From: an uncultured Oscillospiraceae bacterium
GTDB taxonomy: Bacteria; Bacillota; Clostridia; Oscillospirales; Ruminococcaceae
Length of the DNA stretch: 64,000 bases
Direction: 5' to 3'
NCBI GenBank assembly: GCA_934448295.1
Contig: CAKSEY010000005.1
Coordinates: 62,001 to 126,000 of the forward strand
The notes beneath the pieces were generated by a model. The model saw nothing but the letters and a program-made list of their open reading frames with translations. It was not told where the DNA came from and did not search any database. Numbering within the stretch: the stretch's first letter is position 1; each line of letters begins with the position of its first letter. Of the stretch, positions 15,729 to 23,527 are shown in pieces. The position numbers and the translations under genes are program-made.

Positions 15729-15757
15729 ATTATAGCTTAATTCCAGAAGTATTGCAA
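15729..15757 (-). promoter_or_regulatory. Promoter of the zapA-like/U32 operon
   Basis: Minus strand TTGCAA (15757-15752), 17-base spacer, TATAAT (15734-15729). The gap 15758-15883 between this and the mreB promoter shows nothing else identifiable. Confidence 0.8.
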
Positions 15758-15883
15758 GCGTTTTTTGAAAATTATGAGCCATTTTCACCCCGGAGAAACG
15801 GCGGTGGGAACATGCTCCCGTAACTTGACGAAAAATAGCCAAAAAAATGCGCGGAAAATCTGAAATTTTAGGATAATAATATA

Positions 15884-15912
15884 TTGCACACGGCGCACAA
15901 TAATGGTATAAT
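15884..15912 (+). promoter_or_regulatory. Promoter of mreB
   Basis: TTGCAC (15884-15889), 17-base spacer, TATAAT (15907-15912), about 90 bases before mreB; it is divergent from the zapA promoter. Confidence 0.82.
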
Positions 15913-16001
15913 TATAATTGTACTATTATGTATAAGGGTATCTGGAAATACAGAATACTTGTAATATTTCACACAAAAAGAATGAACACGGAGGAAACAG
16001 A

Positions 16002-17021
16002 ATGTTTGGACTTACCAAGGACATCGGTATTGATTTAGGAACAGCGAACACGCTTGTATATATGCGCGGAAAGGGAATCATTATCCGCGAGCCGTCCGTA
16101 GTTGCAGTGGACAAGAAGCTCCAGTGCGTGCGCTACGTCGGGCAGGAGGCAAAGGACGTCATCGGACGCACCCCGGGCTCCATCGTTGCGGTGCGCCCGC
16201 TTAAGGACGGCGTTATCGCCGACTTCGACATGACATCCAGTATGCTGGAGCAGTTCATCAAGAAGGCGCTCAGGGGCAGAGGAAAGGCGAGGGTCATCAT
16301 CTGTATCCCCTCCGGAGTTACCGAGGTCGAGCGCCGCGCCGTAAAGGAAGCCGCGCAGAATGCCGGCGCAAAGCGCGTTTCCATCATTGAGGAGCCCATG
16401 GCTGCGGCTATCGGCGCGGGTCTGCCCGTTGCTGAGCCCGTTGGCAGCATGATAGTAGATATCGGCGGCGGCACCAGCGAGGTGGCTATAATCTCCCTGG
16501 GAGGTATCGTTACCGCGCGCTCCGTAAGAGTTGCAGGCGACGAGTTCGATTCCGCGATAATCAACTACATCAAGAAGAAATACAATCTGCTCATAGGCGA
16601 ACGCACAGCCGAGAACATCAAGATGGGCATAGGCTCCGCGTTCAAGACCAGCGACGCAGAGCCTGTAATGGATATCAAGGGAAGAAACCTGCTCAACGGT
16701 CTGCCGGAGAACATCACCGTCACCAGCGAGGAGATACGCGAGGCTATTTCCGAGCCGCTCTCCCACGTTATCGACGCCATCAAGACCACCCTGGAGAAAA
16801 CTCCCCCTGAGCTTGCGGCGGATATCATCGAATCCGGCATCATGCTTGCAGGCGGCGGAGCGCTGCTCAGAGGTCTCGACCAGCTTATCCACGAGGAGAC
16901 AGGTATGCCCGTAAAGATCGCCGAGAGACCCCTCGACTGCGTTGCAGACGGCACCGGAAAGGTACTTGAAAATATCGACAAGCTGGAGGACGTACTCAGC
17001 GAGGACGAGAACATCTACTGA
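16002..17021 (+). CDS. mreB: Rod shape-determining protein MreB/Mbl
   Basis: Bacterial actin that guides lateral cell-wall synthesis. The 339 residues have the actin-fold ATP motifs DIGIDLGTANTLVYMRGKG (phosphate 1), VDIGGGTSEVAIISLGG (phosphate 2) and GIMLAGGGALLRG (adenosine). The start is set by ACGGAGGAAACAGA. Unusually, mreC and mreD are not next: a small membrane protein and pyrK-pyrD come between them, all on the same strand with small gaps, so this may be one long transcript. Confidence 0.97.
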   Translation: MFGLTKDIGIDLGTANTLVYMRGKGIIIREPSVVAVDKKLQCVRYVGQEAKDVIGRTPGSIVAVRPLKDGVIADFDMTSSMLEQFIKKALRGRGKARVIICIPSGVTEVERRAVKEAAQNAGAKRVSIIEEPMAAAIGAGLPVAEPVGSMIVDIGGGTSEVAIISLGGIVTARSVRVAGDEFDSAIINYIKKKYNLLIGERTAENIKMGIGSAFKTSDAEPVMDIKGRNLLNGLPENITVTSEEIREAISEPLSHVIDAIKTTLEKTPPELAADIIESGIMLAGGGALLRGLDQLIHEETGMPVKIAERPLDCVADGTGKVLENIDKLEDVLSEDENIY

Positions 17022-17039
17022 TTCCCGAAAGGACGATAA

Positions 17040-17678
17040 ATGAAAATCGGCAAATACCCTGTCAAACATTCCTATAAAGTCGCGCGCATAGTTTCAGACG
17101 TTTTCTCGCTGGGGCTGGCGGTGTTCATATGCTCCGTGGAATATATGTTCATGACGGTGTACAGCGACACGCTGACCTCCTATATCGGCGAGGAAAATCT
17201 CGCGAAATTCACGGAGATAGACCCCTCACTGCCGTGGAAGCACTGGCTGACGCTGATATTCCCGGCGGCGGTGCTGGCGGTCTTTGCGGTTTATGTGATA
17301 CTCACGCTCACCAGCCATAAGCTGAGCGGGCTGAACATCACCAAGCGCAACGCCCAGAAGGTTTACGATATGTACACGCTGTGCGTTTCGCTCTGCAAGA
17401 TACCCGCGCTTATGTTCATAAGCGAAATGATGATCATAACCCACAACAAAATGCTGCTGTCTGATGAGAGCTGGGTATCCGTCCAGCTTGCGCTCGACCT
17501 TGTTATCATCGCGCTGCTGATATGCGTTTTCCGGCGCCTGATGATAAAGGCGACAGCCCCCGAGCCGTCCGCGCCTGAAACCGGAGCAGTCCGCGTAAGG
17601 GCTGTGGCGAAGCCCGCAGAGCAGGAAAGCCCCGCTCCCGCCGGGGAGGACAAAATCAACGATACCGAAAGGAACTGA
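17040..17678 (+). CDS. Membrane protein of unknown function in the mreB-pyrK gap
   Basis: No family recognised. A 212-residue protein with four likely membrane spans (about 18-40, 67-90, 112-131, 143-166) and a Pro/Glu/Ala-rich C-terminal tail of about 45 residues. It begins 18 bases after mreB with AAAGGACG as ribosome site, and its stop is 1 base before the pyrK start. The position suggests it is expressed with the rod-shape and pyrimidine genes, but gives no direct hint of function. Confidence 0.8.
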   Translation: MKIGKYPVKHSYKVARIVSDVFSLGLAVFICSVEYMFMTVYSDTLTSYIGEENLAKFTEIDPSLPWKHWLTLIFPAAVLAVFAVYVILTLTSHKLSGLNITKRNAQKVYDMYTLCVSLCKIPALMFISEMMIITHNKMLLSDESWVSVQLALDLVIIALLICVFRRLMIKATAPEPSAPETGAVRVRAVAKPAEQESPAPAGEDKINDTERN

Positions 17679-17679
17679 C

Positions 17680-18456
17680 ATGAGCTACTACTGCGACAGG
17701 TATCCCATATTGGAAAAGAAAACAATTTCCAGGGATACGTTCTCCATGACGATATACGCCCCGGAGGCTGCAAAGGCAGCCCACACCGGGCAGTTTGCGA
17801 ACATATCCGCGCCGGGCTTCACCCTCAGGCGCCCCATATCCATATGCGAATTCAGCCGCTCAAACGGCACTATCCGCTTTGTATTCGAGGTGCGCGGCAA
17901 GGGCACCGAGGCTATCTCCCGGCTGAACCCCGGCGATAATCTGGACGTGCTGGGGCCGCTCGGAAACGGCTTCTCCGTTCCGGACAGCGCAAGAAGGATC
18001 GTGCTGGTGGGCGGCGGCATCGGAGTTCCCCCGCTGCTCGGTCTTGCAAAGAAGCTCGGCAGCAGGAGCACCGCTATCCTCGGCTTCCGGGATTACAGCA
18101 GGATAATCCTCGCGGACGAATTCGAGAAGTACGGCGCAAGCACCGCCGTCTGCACGGACGACGGCTCCGTGGGGTACAACGGAACTGTCTCCACTCCCCT
18201 GGAGAGCACGCTGAAGAACGTCGGCGCCGACCTGGTATGCGCGTGCGGCCCTATGCCCATGCTTAACGCTGTGGCTAAGGTCTGTGCTGAGTACAGCGTT
18301 CCCTGCAAGGTCTCCATGGAGCAGAGAATGGGCTGCGGCGTGGGAGCGTGCGTTGTATGCTCCTGCCTGACTGTAAGAAACGGTCAGGAGCACTATGCAA
18401 GGGTCTGCAAGGACGGCCCCGTATTCGACGCAAAGGAGGTAAAGTTCAATGGCTGA
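17680..18456 (+). CDS. pyrK: Dihydroorotate dehydrogenase electron transfer subunit
   Basis: FAD and [2Fe-2S] partner of class 1B PyrD; passes electrons from dihydroorotate to NAD. In 258 residues: RRPISI (FAD binding), GGGIGVPPLLGLAK (NAD site) and the Cys cluster GCGVGACVVCSC with a further Cys in RVCKDGP near the C-terminus (four [2Fe-2S] ligands). It overlaps pyrD by 8 bases, as expected for subunits made together. Confidence 0.97.
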   Translation: MSYYCDRYPILEKKTISRDTFSMTIYAPEAAKAAHTGQFANISAPGFTLRRPISICEFSRSNGTIRFVFEVRGKGTEAISRLNPGDNLDVLGPLGNGFSVPDSARRIVLVGGGIGVPPLLGLAKKLGSRSTAILGFRDYSRIILADEFEKYGASTAVCTDDGSVGYNGTVSTPLESTLKNVGADLVCACGPMPMLNAVAKVCAEYSVPCKVSMEQRMGCGVGACVVCSCLTVRNGQEHYARVCKDGPVFDAKEVKFNG

Positions 18457-19360
18457 TTTAAGCGTAAAGATCGCCGGCGTGGAGTTCCCGAACCCCGTTA
18501 TTGCGGCTTCCGGCACCTACGGCAACGGCGAGTGCTTCACCGACCTTTATCCCCTGTCCCGCCTCGGCGGCGTTTCCTGCAAGGGAATGACCATCGAGCC
18601 GAAAATGGGCAATATTCCGCCCAGGATAGCGGAAACTCCGTCCGGCATACTGAACTCCGTGGGGCTCCAGAATATCGGCGTTCACGGCTTTATCGAGTAC
18701 TACCTCCCCACTCTCAAGGAAGAGGGCAACGTTATCATCGCGAACGTAGCGGGCGCGGTCATTGACGACTACATCGCCGCCGCCGAGGCTCTCGACTGCA
18801 CCAATGTCGATATGATAGAGCTGAACATCTCCTGCCCGAACGTAAAGGCGGGCGGCGCGACATGGGGCGTCACCTGCGAGGGCGCAGCCTCCGTCACCAA
18901 GGCTGTCAGAGCCGCCACCAGCAAGCCGCTGATAGTGAAGCTCACCCCGAACGTCACCAACATCACCGAGATCGCAAAGGCGGTCGAAGCGGAGGGCGCG
19001 GACAGCATTTCCCTCATTAACACGCTTCTCGGCATGAGAATAGACATCAGGAATCATCGTCCTATACTCCACAACAACGTGGGCGGACTTTCCGGCCCCG
19101 CGATATTCCCTGTTGCCGTGCGCATGGTATGGCAGTGCTACAACGCGGTAAAGATACCGATAATCGGCATGGGCGGTATCTCCACATGGGAGGACGCCGT
19201 TGAGATGATGCTCGCCGGTGCGACTGCAATTCAGATGGGTACCGCGATATTCACCGACCCGTGGTCTCCGATAAAGGTGATAGAGGGTCTCAACGACTAT
19301 ATGGACAAGAACGGAATCAAGGATCTTTCCGAGCTGACCGGTCAGGTAAAGCCCTGGTAA
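18449..19360 (+). CDS. pyrD: Dihydroorotate dehydrogenase, class 1B catalytic subunit
   Basis: Oxidises dihydroorotate to orotate with FMN. The 303-residue TIM barrel has NPVIAASGTYGNG, catalytic Cys in ELNISCPNVKAGG (Cys rather than Ser defines class 1), and the phosphate-binding GMGGISTWEDAVEMMLAGATAIQMGTA region. It forms a heterotetramer with PyrK. Both genes sit inside the mre cluster, far from the pyrRCF operon, and no PyrR leader is seen before them, so their control probably differs. Confidence 0.97.
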   Translation: MADLSVKIAGVEFPNPVIAASGTYGNGECFTDLYPLSRLGGVSCKGMTIEPKMGNIPPRIAETPSGILNSVGLQNIGVHGFIEYYLPTLKEEGNVIIANVAGAVIDDYIAAAEALDCTNVDMIELNISCPNVKAGGATWGVTCEGAASVTKAVRAATSKPLIVKLTPNVTNITEIAKAVEAEGADSISLINTLLGMRIDIRNHRPILHNNVGGLSGPAIFPVAVRMVWQCYNAVKIPIIGMGGISTWEDAVEMMLAGATAIQMGTAIFTDPWSPIKVIEGLNDYMDKNGIKDLSELTGQVKPW

Positions 19361-19388
19361 TTCTCAATATCTTTAGAGCGGAGCATTT

Positions 19389-20255
19389 ATGAAAGAATTT
19401 TTTCACAGCATAAAATTCAAAATACTTATCTGCATAGCTGCTCTGCTTCTCGGGCTGATGGCTTACGTTGCGGTGGCGGCGGGAACGCAGACGCTCCCGG
19501 AGCAGATGATAAACACCGTGACCTACCCGTTCGTTACGGCGGCGAACGCCATCTCCAACGGAGTGAACGGATTCATTGACAAGCTGGTGAACGCGGACAC
19601 CTACAAATCCCAGAACGACGAGCTGCGCGAGCTTGTCACCCAGATGTACGAGCGCTCTGCGGATTACGAGGAGCTCCAGAAGGAAAACGAGCAGCTCCGG
19701 GAAATGCTGGGGCTCAGCCAGAAGCACAAGGACTTCAAATTCTCCGAGCCGTGCAGCATTATCGCCAGAAACGCGAACGACATCTACGGCGGGTTCACGA
19801 TAAATCAGGGCAGCAGCTCCGGTATCTCGCTGAACGACCCGGTGATAACTACGATAGGCCTTATCGGCAGAGTCACCGAGATAGCCCCAAACTACGCGAG
19901 AGTGTCCACGATACTTTCGCCTCAGGTGAACGTCGGAGTTTACACCATGCTCACCAAGACCACCGGCGTACTGGAAAACGACCTGAACACGGCGGGAGAA
20001 AAGCTGTGCCTAATGAGCAATATCCTTAAGGACGCGGATATAGAGCCGGGGGACGTTATCGTCACCTCCGGTCAGAGCGGTCTTTTCCCGGAGGGGCTTA
20101 TAGTCGGCACCGTACAGGAGGTCTACAACGACCCCAACGGTCTTTCCAAGCACGCGATCATCGAGCCGGCAGAGGACAGCTTCAGCATAACCTCTGTATA
20201 TGCCGTTACGGACTTTGACGGCAAGGGGCTTTCATTTGACAACATAGAATACTGA
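19389..20255 (+). CDS. mreC: Rod shape-determining protein MreC
   Basis: Periplasm-side scaffold that activates PBP2 in the elongasome. In 288 residues: one N-terminal membrane span (about 10-31), a coiled coil (65-105, ending ENEQLREMLGL) and the two beta-barrel domains, including GDVIVTSGQSGLFPEGLIVGTV, the family hallmark. It starts 28 bases after pyrD. Confidence 0.95.
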   Translation: MKEFFHSIKFKILICIAALLLGLMAYVAVAAGTQTLPEQMINTVTYPFVTAANAISNGVNGFIDKLVNADTYKSQNDELRELVTQMYERSADYEELQKENEQLREMLGLSQKHKDFKFSEPCSIIARNANDIYGGFTINQGSSSGISLNDPVITTIGLIGRVTEIAPNYARVSTILSPQVNVGVYTMLTKTTGVLENDLNTAGEKLCLMSNILKDADIEPGDVIVTSGQSGLFPEGLIVGTVQEVYNDPNGLSKHAIIEPAEDSFSITSVYAVTDFDGKGLSFDNIEY

Positions 20256-20303
20256 TAACGGTGCGGCAGGCTCTGCCGTGCCGTTTCAGATATGAGGAAC
20301 GAA

Positions 20304-20906
20304 ATGATCAAAAGGATATCAAGAAAGCAGCGGAGCCGCCGGGCAATGTTCCGGTGCTTCATGCGGTGGTTCTGCTATTCGGCAGTGCTGCTCGTCTTTT
20401 ATCTGTGGGAGGTCGCGCCGCTGATACGCGGGTGGTGTCCCCTGCTGATGATCCCGCTGGCGACCTCCGTTGCAATGTTCGAGGGGGAGCTTGCCGCCGG
20501 GGTTTTCGGAGTGTTCTGCGGGTTCATGCTGGATACCGCAAGCGGAACGCTCCCGGGGTTCTCCTCGCTGCTTCTGCTGATATGCTGCCCGCTGATATCG
20601 CTGCTGGGACAGTTCATTCTGCGCTCCAACTGGCTCAGCCACGCGGCTATGAACGCGGCGACCGTGATATTCATGTGCGGAATGGATTTTCTTCTCCTCC
20701 ACTGGGTGTGGGAGCGCGAAAGCTCCGGCATATCGTTTGTAAGGACGCTGCTGCCCGCCTATTCCTGGGCGATAGTTTTCTCCATACCGATATACTTCCT
20801 TGTGCGGCTGATATCCACGAGGTTCCGCCCGAAGGAGGAGCGTCGTCTTGAAGAGGCGGCAGCCGACAGCGCCGCCGAGGAAGAGATCACAAAGGGCGAG
20901 AAATAA
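20304..20906 (+). CDS. mreD: Rod shape-determining protein MreD
   Basis: Multi-span membrane protein of the elongasome, 200 residues with about five spans. The gene position between mreC and the PBP2 gene is diagnostic, and residues such as FEGELAAGVFGVFCGFMLD match MreD. The ATG at 20304 is preferred to the in-frame ATG at 20292 because GAGGAACG precedes it. A hairpin (CGG.GCGGCAG / CTGCCG.GCCG) lies between mreC and mreD at about 20259-20284 and could tune their relative expression. Confidence 0.88.
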   Translation: MIKRISRKQRSRRAMFRCFMRWFCYSAVLLVFYLWEVAPLIRGWCPLLMIPLATSVAMFEGELAAGVFGVFCGFMLDTASGTLPGFSSLLLLICCPLISLLGQFILRSNWLSHAAMNAATVIFMCGMDFLLLHWVWERESSGISFVRTLLPAYSWAIVFSIPIYFLVRLISTRFRPKEERRLEEAAADSAAEEEITKGEK

Positions 20907-20936
20907 TTCCGGCAATGCTATTAGATTGGTGGTACA

Positions 20937-23027
20937 ATGTCAAAATTTTCTAATATAGTACGCTCCGCAGTTCTGGCTGCGATAGTCATAATCGCCGCGT
21001 TCCTGTGCGGGCTTAAGCTGCTCCAGATACAGATAGCGGACGGTGGGAAATACCTCGCCATGACCAAAAGCACCCACACTGTCACGCAGGATATCGAAGC
21101 TGCGCGCGGAAAAATCGCCGACAGCACCGGAAAAATACTCAACACCAACGAGCTGGACTGCAGCGTTGTCCTGCAAAAATCCTCGCTGGCGGCGGGCACG
21201 GAAAACGAGGTGATATACCGTATCCTCACCGTGCTTATCGAAAAGGGCGAGGAGTGGAACGAATCTATTCCCATCTCCAAAACGCAGCCCTACACGTTCG
21301 AAAAGGACAGGGAAAACGCGGTGGATTCGCTCAAATCCCGCATGAAGCTGGGCGTATACGCTACCGTTGACAACTGCGTCAACGCGCTGTACGAAAATTA
21401 CGATATCTCCGACAAGTACGAGGAGCCCATGCGCCGCTATATTGCCGGGATACGCTATGAAATGGAGCTGAAGGGCTTCAACTACCAGAACAGGTATGTG
21501 CTGGCAAGCGGAATATCCAGCGACACGGTGCTTGAGCTTAAGGAGCTCTCCAACCTCATGCCGGGAATGGAGATAACCGAGGGCTGGAACCGCGTTTATC
21601 TTGACGGCACCACCTCTCCGCACATACGCGGAACCGTCGGCGCGATATCCGCAGAAAAATACGCGGAGCTGAAAAGCGCCGGCTACAAGGTGGACGACAT
21701 AATCGGCACGTCGGGCATCGAGCTTGCTTACGAGGACGTTCTCCGTGGGATCCGCGGCACCCGCGAAATAACCCGCAACTCCGACGGCGTAAAGATATCC
21801 GACGAGATAATCCAGGAGCCGCAGGCGGGCAATTCCGTCATGCTGACGATAGATTCGGAATTCCAGAATATGGTGGAGAGGATAGTTCAGTATCACATGG
21901 ACTTCCTGCATTCACCGTACTACACCACGGCGATGGACGCAAAGCACCGCGGCACGGAAACCGAGATCGGCTCTGCGGTAGTCCTGGACGTAAAGGACGG
22001 CTCCGTGCTTGCAATGGTAACTCTGCCGAGCTACGACATAAACGACCTCGTTGAGAACTATGGCAAGGTGCTCAACGCGAAAAACTCCCCGCTGCTAAAC
22101 CGCGCGATAAACGGCGAGTACCGCCCGGGCTCCACGTTTAAGACAATAACCGCCACCGCAGGTCTTGCGGAGGGGGCGATAACCCCATCCTCCACGATAA
22201 CCTGCAACCAGGTCTACACCTACTATGCGCCGAGCTTCACGCCGAAGTGCACGGGCTACCACGGCGCTATAACGGTGCAGTACGGCCTGAAATACTCCTG
22301 CAACATTTTCTTCTATGAGACTGCCCGCCGCATGGGAATAGACGCCCTGGCAAGCTGGGCGGCGAAGTTCGGCGTAGGCACCGACCTCGGCTTCGACATA
22401 CCCATGTCCACCGGCAGAATGACCTCGCCGGAGCTGTTCGACAGGCTGGGGCTTGAATGGAACGCCAGCGATACCATTCAGGCGGGGATCGGTCAGTCGG
22501 AAACGCTGCTCACGCCGCTGCACCTCGCTACCCAGGCAATGACGCTTGCAAACAAGGGAGTCCGCTATCGTCCGCATGTGGTGAAAGCGATATACAACTA
22601 CGACTACACCAAGCTCATCAAGGAGATAAAGCCCGAGGTGGCGGAGGATTTCTCGGACGGCATGGAGGATATCTTCAACGAGGTCAAGGAGGGCATGAAG
22701 AAGGTAAGCGAAAACGCGAACTTCCTGATGGAGGGAAGCTGGTACAACATCTATGACTTCAAAGGGATAGGCGCACAGAACGTCTGCACCAAGACCGGAA
22801 CACCGGAGGTCATTGCGATGACGAAGTTCAACTCCACGGTGGTCGGGTATTACCCGGCGGAGAACCCCGAGATAGCTTTCGGAATCTGCATGGAGAACAG
22901 CGAGTTCAGCCGTCATATCGCCTGCAACATCATTTCGGCGTATATCACCGGAGAGTTCAACCCGGTTTACGACGAGGACGGAAACGCAGTTTACCCCCTC
23001 GGCGAGAAGAGAAAGACAGAGGAATAA
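20937..23027 (+). CDS. mrdA: Penicillin-binding protein 2, elongation transpeptidase
   Basis: Class B PBP that cross-links peptidoglycan in the elongasome. The 696 residues show an N-terminal membrane anchor (about 9-28), the dimerisation region (GTVGAISAEKYAELKSAGYK) and the transpeptidase domain: SxxK at Ser399-Lys402 (GSTFK), SxN in YSCNIFFYE, and KTGT in CTKTGTPEV. It follows mreD by 30 bases and is the last gene of the cluster before a strong terminator. No rodA follows in the window. Confidence 0.95.
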   Translation: MSKFSNIVRSAVLAAIVIIAAFLCGLKLLQIQIADGGKYLAMTKSTHTVTQDIEAARGKIADSTGKILNTNELDCSVVLQKSSLAAGTENEVIYRILTVLIEKGEEWNESIPISKTQPYTFEKDRENAVDSLKSRMKLGVYATVDNCVNALYENYDISDKYEEPMRRYIAGIRYEMELKGFNYQNRYVLASGISSDTVLELKELSNLMPGMEITEGWNRVYLDGTTSPHIRGTVGAISAEKYAELKSAGYKVDDIIGTSGIELAYEDVLRGIRGTREITRNSDGVKISDEIIQEPQAGNSVMLTIDSEFQNMVERIVQYHMDFLHSPYYTTAMDAKHRGTETEIGSAVVLDVKDGSVLAMVTLPSYDINDLVENYGKVLNAKNSPLLNRAINGEYRPGSTFKTITATAGLAEGAITPSSTITCNQVYTYYAPSFTPKCTGYHGAITVQYGLKYSCNIFFYETARRMGIDALASWAAKFGVGTDLGFDIPMSTGRMTSPELFDRLGLEWNASDTIQAGIGQSETLLTPLHLATQAMTLANKGVRYRPHVVKAIYNYDYTKLIKEIKPEVAEDFSDGMEDIFNEVKEGMKKVSENANFLMEGSWYNIYDFKGIGAQNVCTKTGTPEVIAMTKFNSTVVGYYPAENPEIAFGICMENSEFSRHIACNIISAYITGEFNPVYDEDGNAVYPLGEKRKTEE

Positions 23028-23032
23028 AATCA

Positions 23033-23067
23033 GCGCCGCACTTCTTCCGAGGTGCGGCGCATTTTTT
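23033..23067 (+). terminator. Terminator of the mre-pyrKD-mrdA cluster
   Basis: GCGCCGCAC ... GTGCGGCGC stem followed by ATTTTTT, directly after the mrdA stop. Confidence 0.93.
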
Positions 23068-23246
23068 GCATAACGGCTCCCGACAGCCGTTATGCGGCGC
23101 TTCACAGCATGCTGCCGTGGAAGCGGTTAATTGAGGAGGTCAATGCAAAGAAAAAAAGAGGTAATCCTGCTTCGCCGCCTTTATCAGCGGCGAGTGCGTC
23201 CGGCGTCAGAGATTCTTCATCTCTGAAAATCCGTTCGTCAGTCATT

Positions 23247-23420
23247 TCAGCCCTGCTTCATCTTGAAAGAGAGGCAGTCCGTGCACTGACATACAGTGGG
23301 GTTCGCCTCGTGCGTGCCGACCTCGATCTTGTCGAGGGAGCAGTAGTCCTCGCAGCAGCAGTGATGCTCGCAGTTCTTGATAGTACAGCCGATGTGCTTG
23401 TTTGCAAATTCAGTTCCCAT
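23247..23420 (-). CDS. DUF1540 cysteine-rich small protein
   Basis: A 57-residue protein (MGTEFANKHIGCTIKNCEHH at the start, ending DCLSFKMKQG) with nine cysteines: GCTIKNCEHHCCCEDYCSLDKIEVG and CQCTDC. The pattern of clustered Cys, then KIEVGTHEA, then T.CxC..C matches DUF1540, a family of small metal-binding proteins common in Clostridia, sometimes two domains long. The start is supported by AAGGAAG 7 bases upstream. It is shorter than 60 residues, so it is easily missed. Function unknown; metal binding is inferred from the Cys content. Nearby 23068-23246 holds hairpins (TAACGGCT/AGCCGTTA and TCAGAGAT/ATCTCTGA), the latter perhaps its terminator. Confidence 0.88.
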   Translation of the reverse strand: MGTEFANKHIGCTIKNCEHHCCCEDYCSLDKIEVGTHEANPTVCQCTDCLSFKMKQG

Positions 23421-23527
23421 TTTTATCTTCCTTTCCGATATTACAAATGATAGCTGCGGCGCGGATCTCTCCTTGCCGCAGATTTATTATGCTCCTTCAT
23501 CTGCGGTATATTCTTGTGGAATTTTTT

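Noticed and set aside
23143..23226. A 27-codon ORF with a GGAGG ribosome site on the plus strand after the mrdA terminator.
   Set aside because: It follows a strong terminator, has no clear promoter, is rich in Arg and Lys, and overlaps hairpins that probably belong to the DUF1540 transcript.
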